The notes beneath the pieces were generated by a model. The model was not told where the DNA came from. It made no database searches and saw nothing but the letters and a program-made list of their open reading frames with translations. A program made the position numbers and the translations under genes. This document shows positions 1-5,517 of a stretch of DNA of 8,158 nucleotides, piece by piece. Each line of letters opens with the position of its first letter. Positions within the stretch are counted from its first letter, which is position 1. Origin of the DNA: DATLAN01 sp035527455 (lineage in GTDB: Bacteria; Planctomycetota; Planctomycetia; Pirellulales; Thermoguttaceae); NCBI GenBank assembly GCA_035527455.1, contig DATLAN010000263.1, forward strand, positions 1 through 8,158. Reading direction: 5' to 3'.

Positions 1-766
1 CGACGGCTATCGGGCGCGCATCATCGCCAAGATGCTCGAGGCCGTCGGGCGGACCGATATCCCGGTCGGCGTCGGGCTCGATCGACAGGACAAGCCGGGC
101 CGCCAGAGCCAGTGGGTGGGCGATTACACGCTCTCGAAATATCCGGGCAAGGTGCTCGAAGACGGCGTGGACGCGATCATCAAGACGATCCACGCCTCGG
201 CCGATCCGATCACGCTGGTCTGCATCGGCCCGGTGCCCAACATCGGCGCGGCCCTGGAGCGCGACCCGAGCATCGCCCGGCGTGCCCGATTCGTCGGCAT
301 GCACGGCAGCGTGCGGCGCGGATACAACAACAGCCCGAATATCTCGGCGGAGTACAACGTCCGGGCGAATCCCAAGGCCCTGCAAAAGGTCTTCGCGGCG
401 GCCTGGGACGTGACGGTCACGCCGCTGGATACCTGCGGCATCGTGCAGCTTCGCGACGAGAGGTTCCAGCGGGTCTATACTTCCAAGGCCCCGGGCGTGC
501 AGGACCTGATGGAGAACTATCGCGTCTGGCTGGGCGAGCGCGGCAAGCAGGGCCCGCTCAGCGCCAGTAGCACGCTGTTCGATACGGTGGGCGTCTACCT
601 GGCCTTTACCGAGAAGCTGCTGAAGATGGAAACGCTGGGCCTGACGGTGACCGACGACGGCTACACGCGGACCGACACGGCGGGGCGAAAGGTCCACTGC
701 GCCGTGGAGTGGGAGGACATGGACGCCTTCAAGGATGATCTGGTCGACCGGTTGACGTCCGGGTAG
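1..766 (+). CDS. Nucleoside hydrolase (IUNH family), C-terminal part, 5' end outside window
   Basis: The frame is open from base 2 (DGYRARIIAKMLEAVGRTD...) to TAG at 764-766, giving 254 visible residues; the first ATG (base 32) lies inside the domain, so the gene starts upstream. IUNH enzymes cleave the N-glycosidic bond of nucleosides to ribose and free base. Family marks seen: MLEAVGRTDIPVGVG, ITLVCIGPVPNIGAAL (family form: GPLTNLA), MHGS, the E-Y-N of ISAEYNVRANPKAL (family form: E-x-N-x-x-x-D-P-E-A), and LFDTVGVYLAF, which aligns with the calcium-binding HD segment. The N-terminal DxDxxxDD calcium loop is outside the window. Oddities: Asp of the usual D-P is Asn, and the His of HD is Phe. 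A planctomycete-type paralogue with altered base specificity, or a non-nucleoside glycosidase, is possible. It is convergent with the DUF2461 gene, and a large inverted repeat lies between them. Confidence 0.85.
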   Translation, partial: DGYRARIIAKMLEAVGRTDIPVGVGLDRQDKPGRQSQWVGDYTLSKYPGKVLEDGVDAIIKTIHASADPITLVCIGPVPNIGAALERDPSIARRARFVGMHGSVRRGYNNSPNISAEYNVRANPKALQKVFAAAWDVTVTPLDTCGIVQLRDERFQRVYTSKAPGVQDLMENYRVWLGERGKQGPLSASSTLFDTVGVYLAFTEKLLKMETLGLTVTDDGYTRTDTAGRKVHCAVEWEDMDAFKDDLVDRLTSG

Positions 767-879
767 TGTGCCCTCGTTGCGGGTCGCCGATGGAGTTGCG
801 TCCCAGTCGCGGCCCGGGCGTAACCCGCTACGTGCTGAAGTGTACGGCCGACCCGCCGTGCCGGTAATGAGTGGCCAAG

Positions 880-962
880 TGTTTAGCGGGCGGGCTTGCC
901 CGCCGTTATCCGGACGGAGAAGCATCGTTTCGATAACGGCGGGCAAGCCCGCCCGCTAAACA
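880..962. repeat. REPIN-like inverted repeat, family A (convergent spacer)
   Basis: The arms 880-910 and 932-962 are perfect reverse complements over 31 bp, separated by a 21-base spacer. Each arm is itself palindromic around GGCGGGCTTGCCCGCC, so each can fold alone or the whole can form one long hairpin. This is a mirrored pair of REP-like units. It lies between the convergent hydrolase and DUF2461 genes, where a hairpin could also end transcription from both sides; no T-run follows, so any terminator role is inference. Copy number in the genome cannot be seen from one window. Confidence 0.85.
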
Positions 963-985
963 TTCCGCTAAACATTCCGCTAAAC
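953..985. repeat. 12-bp direct tandem repeat (2.75 copies)
   Basis: The unit CCGCTAAACATT occurs at 953-964 and 965-976, then a partial copy CCGCTAAAC at 977-985. The first copy overlaps the end of the right arm of family A, so the terminal CCGCTAAAC of the repeat appears three times in a row with ATT between copies. Replication slippage or repeated use of the element end would give this. It lies about 30 bases past the end of the DUF2461 gene and codes for nothing recognisable. Confidence 0.85.
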
Positions 986-1015
986 GTCGAGTAGCTGCAA
1001 TCCTGCACTGTAGGA

Positions 1016-1702
1016 TCAGAACGGCACCTTGAGGGCTTCGCACAAGAACCGTATGAACGGGCGGCCGGCAGCGAACGACGTCGCCACATGGTCCGGGAAC
1101 GCCGCATCGAGCACGTCCTTTTCGCTCAAGTCGCGCAGTCCCAGGAAATCCGTCCGCTTCAGGTCCTCGATCATCGGATGGTCCGCCGGGTACCCGCGAG
1201 GAGCCGACTTGAGGCTGCTTCCGGCCAGATCGAAGTGCTCGCGGAACTTCTTCTGGTTGCGGGTCCGTCGCCAACGGTCGCTCTCGTCGGCGATGGCGGC
1301 GCGGATCTTCTCGAGCGAAGGGCGGTCGGGACGCCACAGGCCCATGGCCAGGAAGCACTCGCCCGGCGCGATGTGGACATAGAAACCGGGCGCGTGGATG
1401 TCGCGGCCGAACTCGTGCCGGAACTGGATGCCGACGTTGGTCTTGTAGGGCGTCTTGTCCTTGGCGAACCGCGTGTCCCGGTAAACCCGCATCAGAGAGC
1501 CGCCCGCGCGCCGGTCGCTGGCCACGAAGAACGGAGAGATTTTCTTTAACCGCGGCTCGAAGGCACGGATGAAGGCCAAACAAGGCTCCCGCACGTTGCG
1601 CTCGTACCGCCCCTTGTTTTCCTGGAACCACGGCCGGTTGTTGTTGTCCGCCAGGTCCTTGAGGAACCGGAAGACGGTCGGCTCGAATCCTCGAAACTCC
1701 AC
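1016..1702 (-). CDS. DUF2461 / TIGR02453 family protein
   Basis: A 228-residue cytoplasmic protein (no signal peptide or membrane segment) spanning the whole DUF2461 domain. Marks seen: FLKDLADNNNRPWFQENKGRYE near residues 13-34, the block MRVYRDTRFAKDKTPYKT (71-88), PGFYVHIAPGE (105-115), and YPADHPMIEDLKR (171-183). The conserved R-x-Y-R-D-x-R-F-x-K-D-K-x-P-Y-K-T motif is intact, so the protein is probably functional, but the family has no established biochemical role. I chose the GTG at 1700-1702 because AGGAG (1711-1715) sits 8 bases upstream. The GTG three codons earlier (1709-1711) overlaps that Shine-Dalgarno sequence and cannot use it. The gene stands alone, divergent from the Tyr-rich gene. 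The DNA directly upstream of its ribosome binding site is REPIN-like element B. Confidence 0.9.
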   Translation of the reverse strand: MEFRGFEPTVFRFLKDLADNNNRPWFQENKGRYERNVREPCLAFIRAFEPRLKKISPFFVASDRRAGGSLMRVYRDTRFAKDKTPYKTNVGIQFRHEFGRDIHAPGFYVHIAPGECFLAMGLWRPDRPSLEKIRAAIADESDRWRRTRNQKKFREHFDLAGSSLKSAPRGYPADHPMIEDLKRTDFLGLRDLSEKDVLDAAFPDHVATSFAAGRPFIRFLCEALKVPF

Positions 1703-1710
1703 GTCGAGCA

Positions 1711-1715
1711 CTCCT
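1711..1715 (-). promoter_or_regulatory. Ribosome binding site of DUF2461 gene
   Basis: On the minus strand this reads AGGAG, 8 bases before the GTG at 1702. It decides the start codon, because the alternative GTG at 1709-1711 shares its last base. Its upstream edge touches the GTAG end of repeat B with no base between. Confidence 0.7.
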
Positions 1716-1783
1716 GTAGCTGAATTCCCAAGAATTCAGGGAATCACTCCTGGGTGGTGCTGAATTCTTGCGAATTCAGCTAC
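1716..1783. repeat. REPIN-like inverted repeat, family B, GTAG-headed
   Basis: The arms 1716-1739 and 1760-1783 are 24 bp with one mismatch (C1728 opposite C1771) and a 20-base spacer. Each unit reads GTAG, then CTGAATTC, a 4-base loop, and GAATTCAG, an 8-bp stem. The mismatch falls in the unit loop, so stems are preserved. A GTAG head followed by an imperfect palindrome, arranged as an inverted pair, matches REP units mobilised by RAYT transposases and their REPIN doublets. It lies in the divergent spacer, directly upstream of the DUF2461 ribosome binding site. Confidence 0.85.
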
Positions 1784-1872
1784 GCCCTATTATTCGTGCC
1801 GTCATTTTGACGCCGGACCCAATGTCTGTCGAGGATCGGCGGCACGCCGCACGGCCGCAGACTTTGCCAAAT

Positions 1873-1891
1873 ACCCCCACACTAAGGGGGT
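1873..1891. other. Small G/C-run hairpin in divergent spacer
   Basis: ACCCCC at 1873-1878 pairs with GGGGGT at 1886-1891 across a 7-base loop (ACACTAA). It lies about 40 bases before the predicted -35 of the Tyr-rich gene. It could be an operator or the end of an old transcript; nothing more supports a role. Confidence 0.25.
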
Positions 1892-1929
1892 TGCCTGCTG
1901 CGAACGTCCGCTTTCCATGCACATCTTGC

Positions 1930-1958
1930 TTGAGTTCGCCCGGGCAACTTCAGATAAT
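1930..1958 (+). promoter_or_regulatory. Sigma-70-type promoter for the Tyr/Pro-rich gene
   Basis: TTGAGT (1930-1935) and GATAAT (1953-1958) are separated by exactly 17 bases, close to the TTGACA-N17-TATAAT consensus. Transcription would start near 1965, giving a leader of about 40 bases that holds the ribosome binding site. Planctomycete promoters are poorly characterised, so this rests on consensus match and position only. Confidence 0.5.
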
Positions 1959-1992
1959 GATGGAGGTTGAAGTCGTCGTCTATAACCAATGG

Positions 1993-1996
1993 GGAG
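1993..1996 (+). promoter_or_regulatory. Ribosome binding site of the Tyr/Pro-rich gene
   Basis: GGAG within GGGGAGAAGAGCC lies 7 bases before the ATG at 2004. It favours that start over the in-frame ATG at 1989, which lies upstream of this site, has no Shine-Dalgarno of its own, and would only add MGRRA in front of the signal peptide. Confidence 0.6.
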
Positions 1997-2003
1997 AAGA
2001 GCC

Positions 2004-2420
2004 ATGAAACGCGTCTTGCCGAGTCTGTTGGCCGCCGGTCTGGTTGTGCTGTTTGCCGCGGAGATCGCCCGGGCGGCCAATCCCGTTTTCCCGCAAGGGG
2101 ATCAACGTCGCAGCATGGGCAATCTGCTGCCGGGCACGGTCCAGCCGGTGCCCAGCCCCAGCGCCTCGGGAAGCGGCGGCGTGCTGAGCCATCAACGCTA
2201 CAGCTACGGCAACCCGCCCTATTACCAGCGCCCGCCGGTCACGCCGTATTACGTCGTCCCGCAATACGTCAACCCGTATTACGCCAGCCCGTATTACGCC
2301 AGCCCGTACTACGGCTACTCTCCTTACGGCGGCTATTACGTCCAGCCGTACCCGGTGATGCCGCAGCCGTATTACGTCGCTCCGCGGGCCCATCGGTACG
2401 TGCCGCGCGTGCGATTCTAG
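2004..2420 (+). CDS. Small secreted Tyr/Pro-rich repeat protein
   Basis: A 138-residue protein of no family I recognise. It opens with a clear Sec signal peptide: MKR, hydrophobic VLPSLLAAGLVVLFAAEIA, and an A-R-A cleavage site after residue 24. The mature part has an N-terminal segment rich in Pro, Ser and Gly (25-65), then a low-complexity region (66-125) of repeated PYY or PY motifs: NPPYY, TPYY, NPYYA, SPYYA, SPYYG, SPYGGYY, QPYP, QPYYV. The mature 114 residues hold 21 Tyr and no Cys, and the C-terminus is basic (RAHRYVPRVRF). It is probably extracytoplasmic and disordered; a structural, adhesive or surface role is inference. The gene stands alone, with its own promoter candidate and ribosome binding site. 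The signal peptide, ribosome binding site and codon bias argue that it is real despite low complexity. Confidence 0.8.
   Translation: MKRVLPSLLAAGLVVLFAAEIARAANPVFPQGDQRRSMGNLLPGTVQPVPSPSASGSGGVLSHQRYSYGNPPYYQRPPVTPYYVVPQYVNPYYASPYYASPYYGYSPYGGYYVQPYPVMPQPYYVAPRAHRYVPRVRF
2271..2315 (+). repeat. 15-bp tandem repeat inside the Tyr-rich gene
   Basis: Three adjacent 15-base units (2271-2285, 2286-2300, 2301-2315) encode NPYYA, SPYYA and SPYYG. The first two differ at two bases, showing recent duplication by slippage. Looser PYY units flank them. The unit length keeps the frame, so copy number can vary without breaking the gene. Confidence 0.8.
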
Positions 2421-2448
2421 AGGGCAACACCTGACCACACCCCCAACG

Positions 2449-2470
2449 CCCGCGGACTGCGCTGCGCGGG
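2449..2470 (+). terminator. Possible terminator of the Tyr-rich gene
   Basis: CCCGCG (2449-2454) and CGCGGG (2465-2470) form a 6-bp GC stem with a 10-base loop, starting 28 bases past the stop codon. No U-run follows. The hairpin at 2510-2530 followed by TTT is an alternative. Confidence 0.3.
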
Positions 2471-2671
2471 GTCGGTGGCTTCACGTCGGCGTCTTCACGA
2501 TTTCACTCTCTTGGCGGTGGGTCAGCCAAGTTTCCGATTCTCGCGTGACAAATCACTTCTTGTCAACTCGTTGCCCGACAAAAGGCTGCAACGCGACGGC
2601 GGCGGACGAATTGGACTTGACAGGCAATCGCTTCCACCCTGGATCGCCGACGACCTGAAGCCGCAACCTGC

Positions 2672-2698
2672 TTGACAGCAAGAGGATACAATCATTAT
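2672..2698 (+). promoter_or_regulatory. Possible promoter of the phosphatase gene
   Basis: A perfect TTGACA at 2672-2677 is followed after 15 bases by CATTAT (2693-2698). TACAAT at 2687-2692 is a better -10 but only 9 bases away, too close. The spacing is short, so this is tentative. A transcript from here would have a leader of about 130 bases holding the hairpin at 2759-2777. Confidence 0.3.
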
Positions 2699-2758
2699 GC
2701 CCCCGGCGGGAAAATGCTTGCAATCGCCATGGCGGGATCGTACACTTATCGACTGGAT

Positions 2759-2777
2759 GGCCGACGCCGGGTCGGCC
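2759..2777 (+). other. Leader hairpin upstream of the phosphatase gene
   Basis: GGCCGAC (2759-2765) and GTCGGCC (2771-2777) form a perfect 7-bp GC-rich stem with a 5-base loop, 57 bases before the start codon. A GGAGGA follows at once (2778-2783), but no start codon lies at a suitable distance. It could act in mRNA stability or regulation, or be chance in high-GC DNA. Confidence 0.35.
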
Positions 2778-2820
2778 GGAGGAGTCTATCGGAGTTGTTT
2801 CTCGGAACCTGTTTCTTTTT

Positions 2821-2825
2821 GGAGG
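2821..2825 (+). promoter_or_regulatory. Ribosome binding site of the phosphatase gene
   Basis: GGAGG at 2821-2825 stands 9 bases before the ATG at 2835, after a T-rich stretch. It fixes the start there rather than at the in-frame ATG at 2697, which would put 46 unrelated residues in front of a signal peptide. Confidence 0.75.
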
Positions 2826-2834
2826 GACAAGAGC

Positions 2835-3971
2835 ATGCGCAACGTAGTGACGTGTCTGTTGGCGGTTCTGTTGCTGGCAATTCCGGCCTTTGCGGCGGAT
2901 CCCGCGCGGGAAGGACCGGCCAAGAATGTGATCCTCTTCGGATGGGACGGGGCCCAGCGCGCCCACGTCCACGAATGCCTCGAACGGGGCGAACTGCCCA
3001 CGCTGAAAACACTCGGCGAGGAAGGCGGCCTGGTGGCCGTTGACGTCGTCACCGGGGCCACCGACACCAAGGCCGGCTGGAGCCAGATCCTCACCGGGTA
3101 TCACCCCGAGGTGACCGGCGTGTACAGCAACGGGCGATACCACGACATCGCGGAAGGCTACAGCGTTTTCGAGCGGCTGAAGAAGCAGTTCGGAGCCGAC
3201 GACTTCGTCTGCGTGGCCGTGATCGGCAAGTCGGGCCATTGCGGCGAGATCAAGCCGCCCTCGAAGAAACCGCTGGAGGAGCCCGCGCCGAAAAAAGCGG
3301 AAGGCCAGCCGAACGCCCCGAAGCGGCCCGCCGCGGCCAACAGGCAAGCCGGCACCATCGTGGAAGAGGACGGCGTGAAGTACCTGGTCTTCGGCGGCTC
3401 GCCCTACTACACCATGCACAAGAGCTGCGACGTCTGGGACTACGGCCTGACCCTGGACGAGAAGGTCGGCACCCGCGCCATAGAACTGCTGGAGAAGTAC
3501 AAGGACAAGCCGTTCTTCTTCTTCGTCCACTTCGCCGAGGTCGATCATTCGGGCCACGGACACGGCGAAAACTCGAAGGAGTACAACGACGCGATCATCT
3601 CGAACGACACCTGGACGGGCAAGATCATCGCCAAGCTGAAGGAACTGGGCCTCTACGACGAGACGCTGGTTTACGTCACGGCGGATCACGGCTTCGACGA
3701 AGGCGGCGGCGGTCACGGCTACGCCCCGTTCGTCTTCGTGGGCACCAACGATCCGAAGGTGAAGCGCGACGGCATGAGGCAGGACATCACGCCGACGATC
3801 CTGTCGCGTTTCGGGGTGGATCTGAAGCAGTTCGAGCCGGCGCTCGACGGCGAGCCGCTCAGCGAGCCGGCCACCAAACCGGTGCTGAAGGCCCCGGAAA
3901 AGAAGGCCGGCCCGCCCAAGGCCGCCCCGGCCCCGAAGAAGCAGCCGGGCGCCAGGAAGAAAGCGGCCTAG
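2835..3971 (+). CDS. Secreted alkaline-phosphatase-superfamily enzyme (phosphodiesterase/sulfatase fold)
   Basis: A 378-residue exported metal-dependent hydrolase. The signal peptide is MRNVVTCLLAVLLLAIPAFA, cut after residue 20. The two-metal site of the superfamily looks complete: D38 in ILFGWDG, a Thr nucleophile in TGATDTKAGW (T76 or T78), D237 with H241 in VDHSGHGHG, D284-H285 in TADHGFDEG, and H294 in GGGHGYAPF. TGYHPEVTGVYSNG (87-100) is the usual block after the nucleophile. There is no C/S-x-P-x-R sulfatase motif, so a phosphate mono- or diester is a likelier substrate than a sulfate ester, but the substrate is not known. Odd parts are a Lys/Pro/Glu/Ala-rich insert at about 138-170 and a Lys/Pro/Ala-rich tail at about 345-378, both probably disordered and basic. 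The gene stands alone between repeat-filled spacers. Confidence 0.85.
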   Translation: MRNVVTCLLAVLLLAIPAFAADPAREGPAKNVILFGWDGAQRAHVHECLERGELPTLKTLGEEGGLVAVDVVTGATDTKAGWSQILTGYHPEVTGVYSNGRYHDIAEGYSVFERLKKQFGADDFVCVAVIGKSGHCGEIKPPSKKPLEEPAPKKAEGQPNAPKRPAAANRQAGTIVEEDGVKYLVFGGSPYYTMHKSCDVWDYGLTLDEKVGTRAIELLEKYKDKPFFFFVHFAEVDHSGHGHGENSKEYNDAIISNDTWTGKIIAKLKELGLYDETLVYVTADHGFDEGGGGHGYAPFVFVGTNDPKVKRDGMRQDITPTILSRFGVDLKQFEPALDGEPLSEPATKPVLKAPEKKAGPPKAAPAPKKQPGARKKAA

Positions 3972-3999
3972 GCCGTCGTACGAGAGCGGCGGAAGATGC

Positions 4000-4095
4000 G
4001 TAGGCCGGAACCAGCGCAGCGCAGTTCCGGCATTTCGCAAGCCAAGGCCGCATCAAGCCACGTGCCGGAACAGCGCTGCGCTCGTTCCGGCCTAC
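4000..4095. repeat. REPIN-like inverted repeat, family C, GTAG-headed
   Basis: The arms 4000-4032 and 4063-4095 are 33 bp with two mismatches and a 30-base spacer. Each unit reads GTAG, GCCGGAAC, a 12-base loop with core AGCGCAGCGC, then GTTCCGGC. The two differences (at 4012 and 4023 against the partner arm) are exactly the first and last loop bases, so the 8-bp stems are untouched. It lies between the convergent phosphatase and PQQ-like genes. Head, palindrome and inverted pairing match RAYT-type REPINs, like family B but with unrelated stem sequence. Confidence 0.85.
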
Positions 4096-4106
4096 TCTTC
4101 CCTACT

Positions 4107-4141
4107 CCTCCTTCCCCCGGCCCCGTGCCGGGGGAGGGAGG
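4107..4141. terminator. Strong hairpin, probable bidirectional terminator
   Basis: Bases 4107-4121 pair with 4127-4141 in a 15-bp stem (one T-G wobble at 4112/4136, nine GC-rich pairs next to the loop) closed by the 5-base loop CCCGT. TTT follows on the plus strand. It lies 22 bases past the stop codon of the minus-strand PQQ-like gene and 136 past that of the phosphatase, so it could end transcription from both sides. It may also be a copy of another dispersed repeat. Confidence 0.55.
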
Positions 4142-4162
4142 TTTCGTGCTACACGACCCGCA

Positions 4163-5467
4163 TCACGGCTTCTTTCCGCCGAGGGAGAAGAGGTGCGCGT
4201 CGGTCTTCAGGTACATTACGCCGGCGGAAACGGCCGGCGTGGCGCAGCTCGGTTCGCCCAGCGGCACCCGGGCGAGCAGCTCGAACTTCTCCGACGCGGC
4301 CAACACGACCACGACCCCTTCGCGGGAGATGCAGTAGAGGCGACTGGCCACGCAGACGGGCGAACCGTAAAACGATCCCCCCACGCGCTCGCGCCAGATC
4401 ACTTCGCCGGTCGACACGTCAAGACACGTCACCACGCCGTCGTCGGCCCAAAGATAGAGCCGGCCATCTTGGACCAGCGGCGTGGGCACCAGCGGAACCG
4501 ACGTGGTGACTTCGTACATGATCTTCGGCTCTTTGCCCTCCGCGCCCGAGCCGCCTCGCACGGCCACGACAAGACTCCCCCGGATGCCGTGCCCGTAGCC
4601 GGCGATCGCCAATCCGGCCGCGGAGACGGGTGAGCCCACGCAACGGTCGCGGAAAATGTCGGCAACCTCCCAGTTGATCTTGCCGGTCGCCGGATCGACG
4701 GCCGTAATGCCGTGGCTGGTGCTGGTGAAGATCAACTCGCTGCGGCCGTCGTCGCACCGGTGGACGCAAGGGGTCGAATAAGCGGCCAGCGTGGTGCGGC
4801 GGGGAACCTGCCAGCGGGTTTGCCCGGTCTTGCGGTCCACGGCGATCAAGTAGCTCTTGCCCGGCGGGGTGTCCGGCGGTTCCCTGCCCATCAGCCGGGC
4901 CAGCAGCGCGGGGTCGCCCTGATCGCTGGCCATCACGACGAGATCCCCGACGAGGATCGGCGAGCTGCCGCTGCCGTGCGTGCCCACGAAGGTGCCGAGG
5001 TTGCGCCGCCACGTTGGGCCGCCGTCGAGATCCAGGGCCAGCAGGACGACCTCTTCGGGCGAGGTCCACGTGACGATCACGCCGTCAGCGTCCACGGCCG
5101 GAGTGGCCGTCGCGTAGCTGTTGGACCGATGCTGCTGGTAGGTCTCGGACGGATAATCGCGCCGCCAAAGGGTCCGGCCGTCGGACGCGGCGAGGCAAAG
5201 CACCGTGCGCCGGGCCGTTTCCGCGTCGGCACACGTCAGGAAGATCCGATCGCCCCAAACCACCGGCGACGCATGGCCGAGGCCGGGCAGCGCGACCTTC
5301 CAGTTGTAGTCCCGATCGGTCCACGTAACGGGCATCGTCGCCGCGTCGCTGATCCCGTCGCCGTTGGGGCCGCGAAAACGGCTCCATTCTTGCTCTTCGG
5401 CCAGTGCCCCGAATGCAAGGCTCAAGCAGGCGAGCATCCGAGCAACACCGTTTACGCTAACAGGCAT
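4163..5467 (-). CDS. Exported PQQ-like beta-propeller repeat protein
   Basis: A 434-residue protein with a signal peptide (MPVSVNGVARMLACLSLAFGALA, cut before EEQEW). The mature start carries FRGPNGDGIS (31-40), a hallmark of the planctomycete PQQ-like family. At least five blades show the A-x-D-x-x-T-G-x-x-x-W type repeat: CLAASDGRTLW, LALDLDGGPTW, AVDRKTGQTRW, AVDPATGKINW and CLDVSTGEVIW; a weaker blade follows (VLAASEKFELLARV). These proteins form periplasmic propellers; real PQQ binding or dehydrogenase activity is not shown and no catalytic residues are identifiable. It starts 50 bases past the stop of the HzsA-related gene on the same strand, so the two probably form an operon with this gene second. 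The Shine-Dalgarno is weak (GAGAG about 6 bases before ATG); the in-frame ATG at codon 11 would leave a shorter signal peptide and is a possible alternative. Confidence 0.85.
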   Translation of the reverse strand: MPVSVNGVARMLACLSLAFGALAEEQEWSRFRGPNGDGISDAATMPVTWTDRDYNWKVALPGLGHASPVVWGDRIFLTCADAETARRTVLCLAASDGRTLWRRDYPSETYQQHRSNSYATATPAVDADGVIVTWTSPEEVVLLALDLDGGPTWRRNLGTFVGTHGSGSSPILVGDLVVMASDQGDPALLARLMGREPPDTPPGKSYLIAVDRKTGQTRWQVPRRTTLAAYSTPCVHRCDDGRSELIFTSTSHGITAVDPATGKINWEVADIFRDRCVGSPVSAAGLAIAGYGHGIRGSLVVAVRGGSGAEGKEPKIMYEVTTSVPLVPTPLVQDGRLYLWADDGVVTCLDVSTGEVIWRERVGGSFYGSPVCVASRLYCISREGVVVVLAASEKFELLARVPLGEPSCATPAVSAGVMYLKTDAHLFSLGGKKP

Positions 5468-5517
5468 AGTTGGCTCTCTTTCAGCACTGCAATGTGAATG
5501 ATGTCAGATCAATGGCC

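Larger units (their letters stand above)
2421..2834. other. 414-bp spacer without a gene; palindromes and possible regulatory sites
   Basis: No convincing gene is seen on either strand; the long antisense frame crossing it is a GC shadow of the phosphatase gene. Contents from left to right: a GC hairpin at 2449-2470; CTTGGC (2510-2515) pairing with GCCAAG (2525-2530), followed by TTT; the imperfect palindrome TGACAA-N8-TTGTCA at 2546-2565; CTTGACAG at 2616-2623 and again at 2671-2678; and a leader hairpin at 2759-2777. The 2825 end carries the ribosome binding site of the phosphatase gene. Confidence 0.6.

Noticed and set aside
880..985. CRISPR-like array
   Set aside because: Repeats are inverted or immediately tandem (12 bp) without unique spacers of CRISPR length, and no cas gene is present.
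906..1631. A 241-codon minus-strand frame overlapping DUF2461
   Set aside because: It lies out of frame with a protein that has clear DUF2461 motifs and runs into the intergenic tandem repeat.
1703..1711. Upstream GTG start (1709-1711) for the DUF2461 gene
   Set aside because: It overlaps the AGGAG ribosome binding site; the GTG at 1700-1702 has ideal spacing.
985..1728. DUF2461 gene bracketed as a mobile cassette: 991-1003 resembles the start of a family B unit (11 of 13 bases with 1716-1728), and CGTCGAG occurs at both ends of the gene
   Set aside because: The matches are short, the left copy has no palindrome or partner, and no transposase is present; chance is the simpler explanation.
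2697..2834. N-terminal extension of the phosphatase from the ATG at 2697
   Set aside because: It would bury a signal peptide behind 46 unrelated residues, and GGAGG at 2821-2825 supports the ATG at 2835.
2553..4040. A 495-codon minus-strand frame covering the phosphatase gene and its upstream spacer
   Set aside because: It is an Arg/Leu/Val-rich shadow with no domain; the plus strand carries a signal peptide, metal ligands and a good ribosome binding site.
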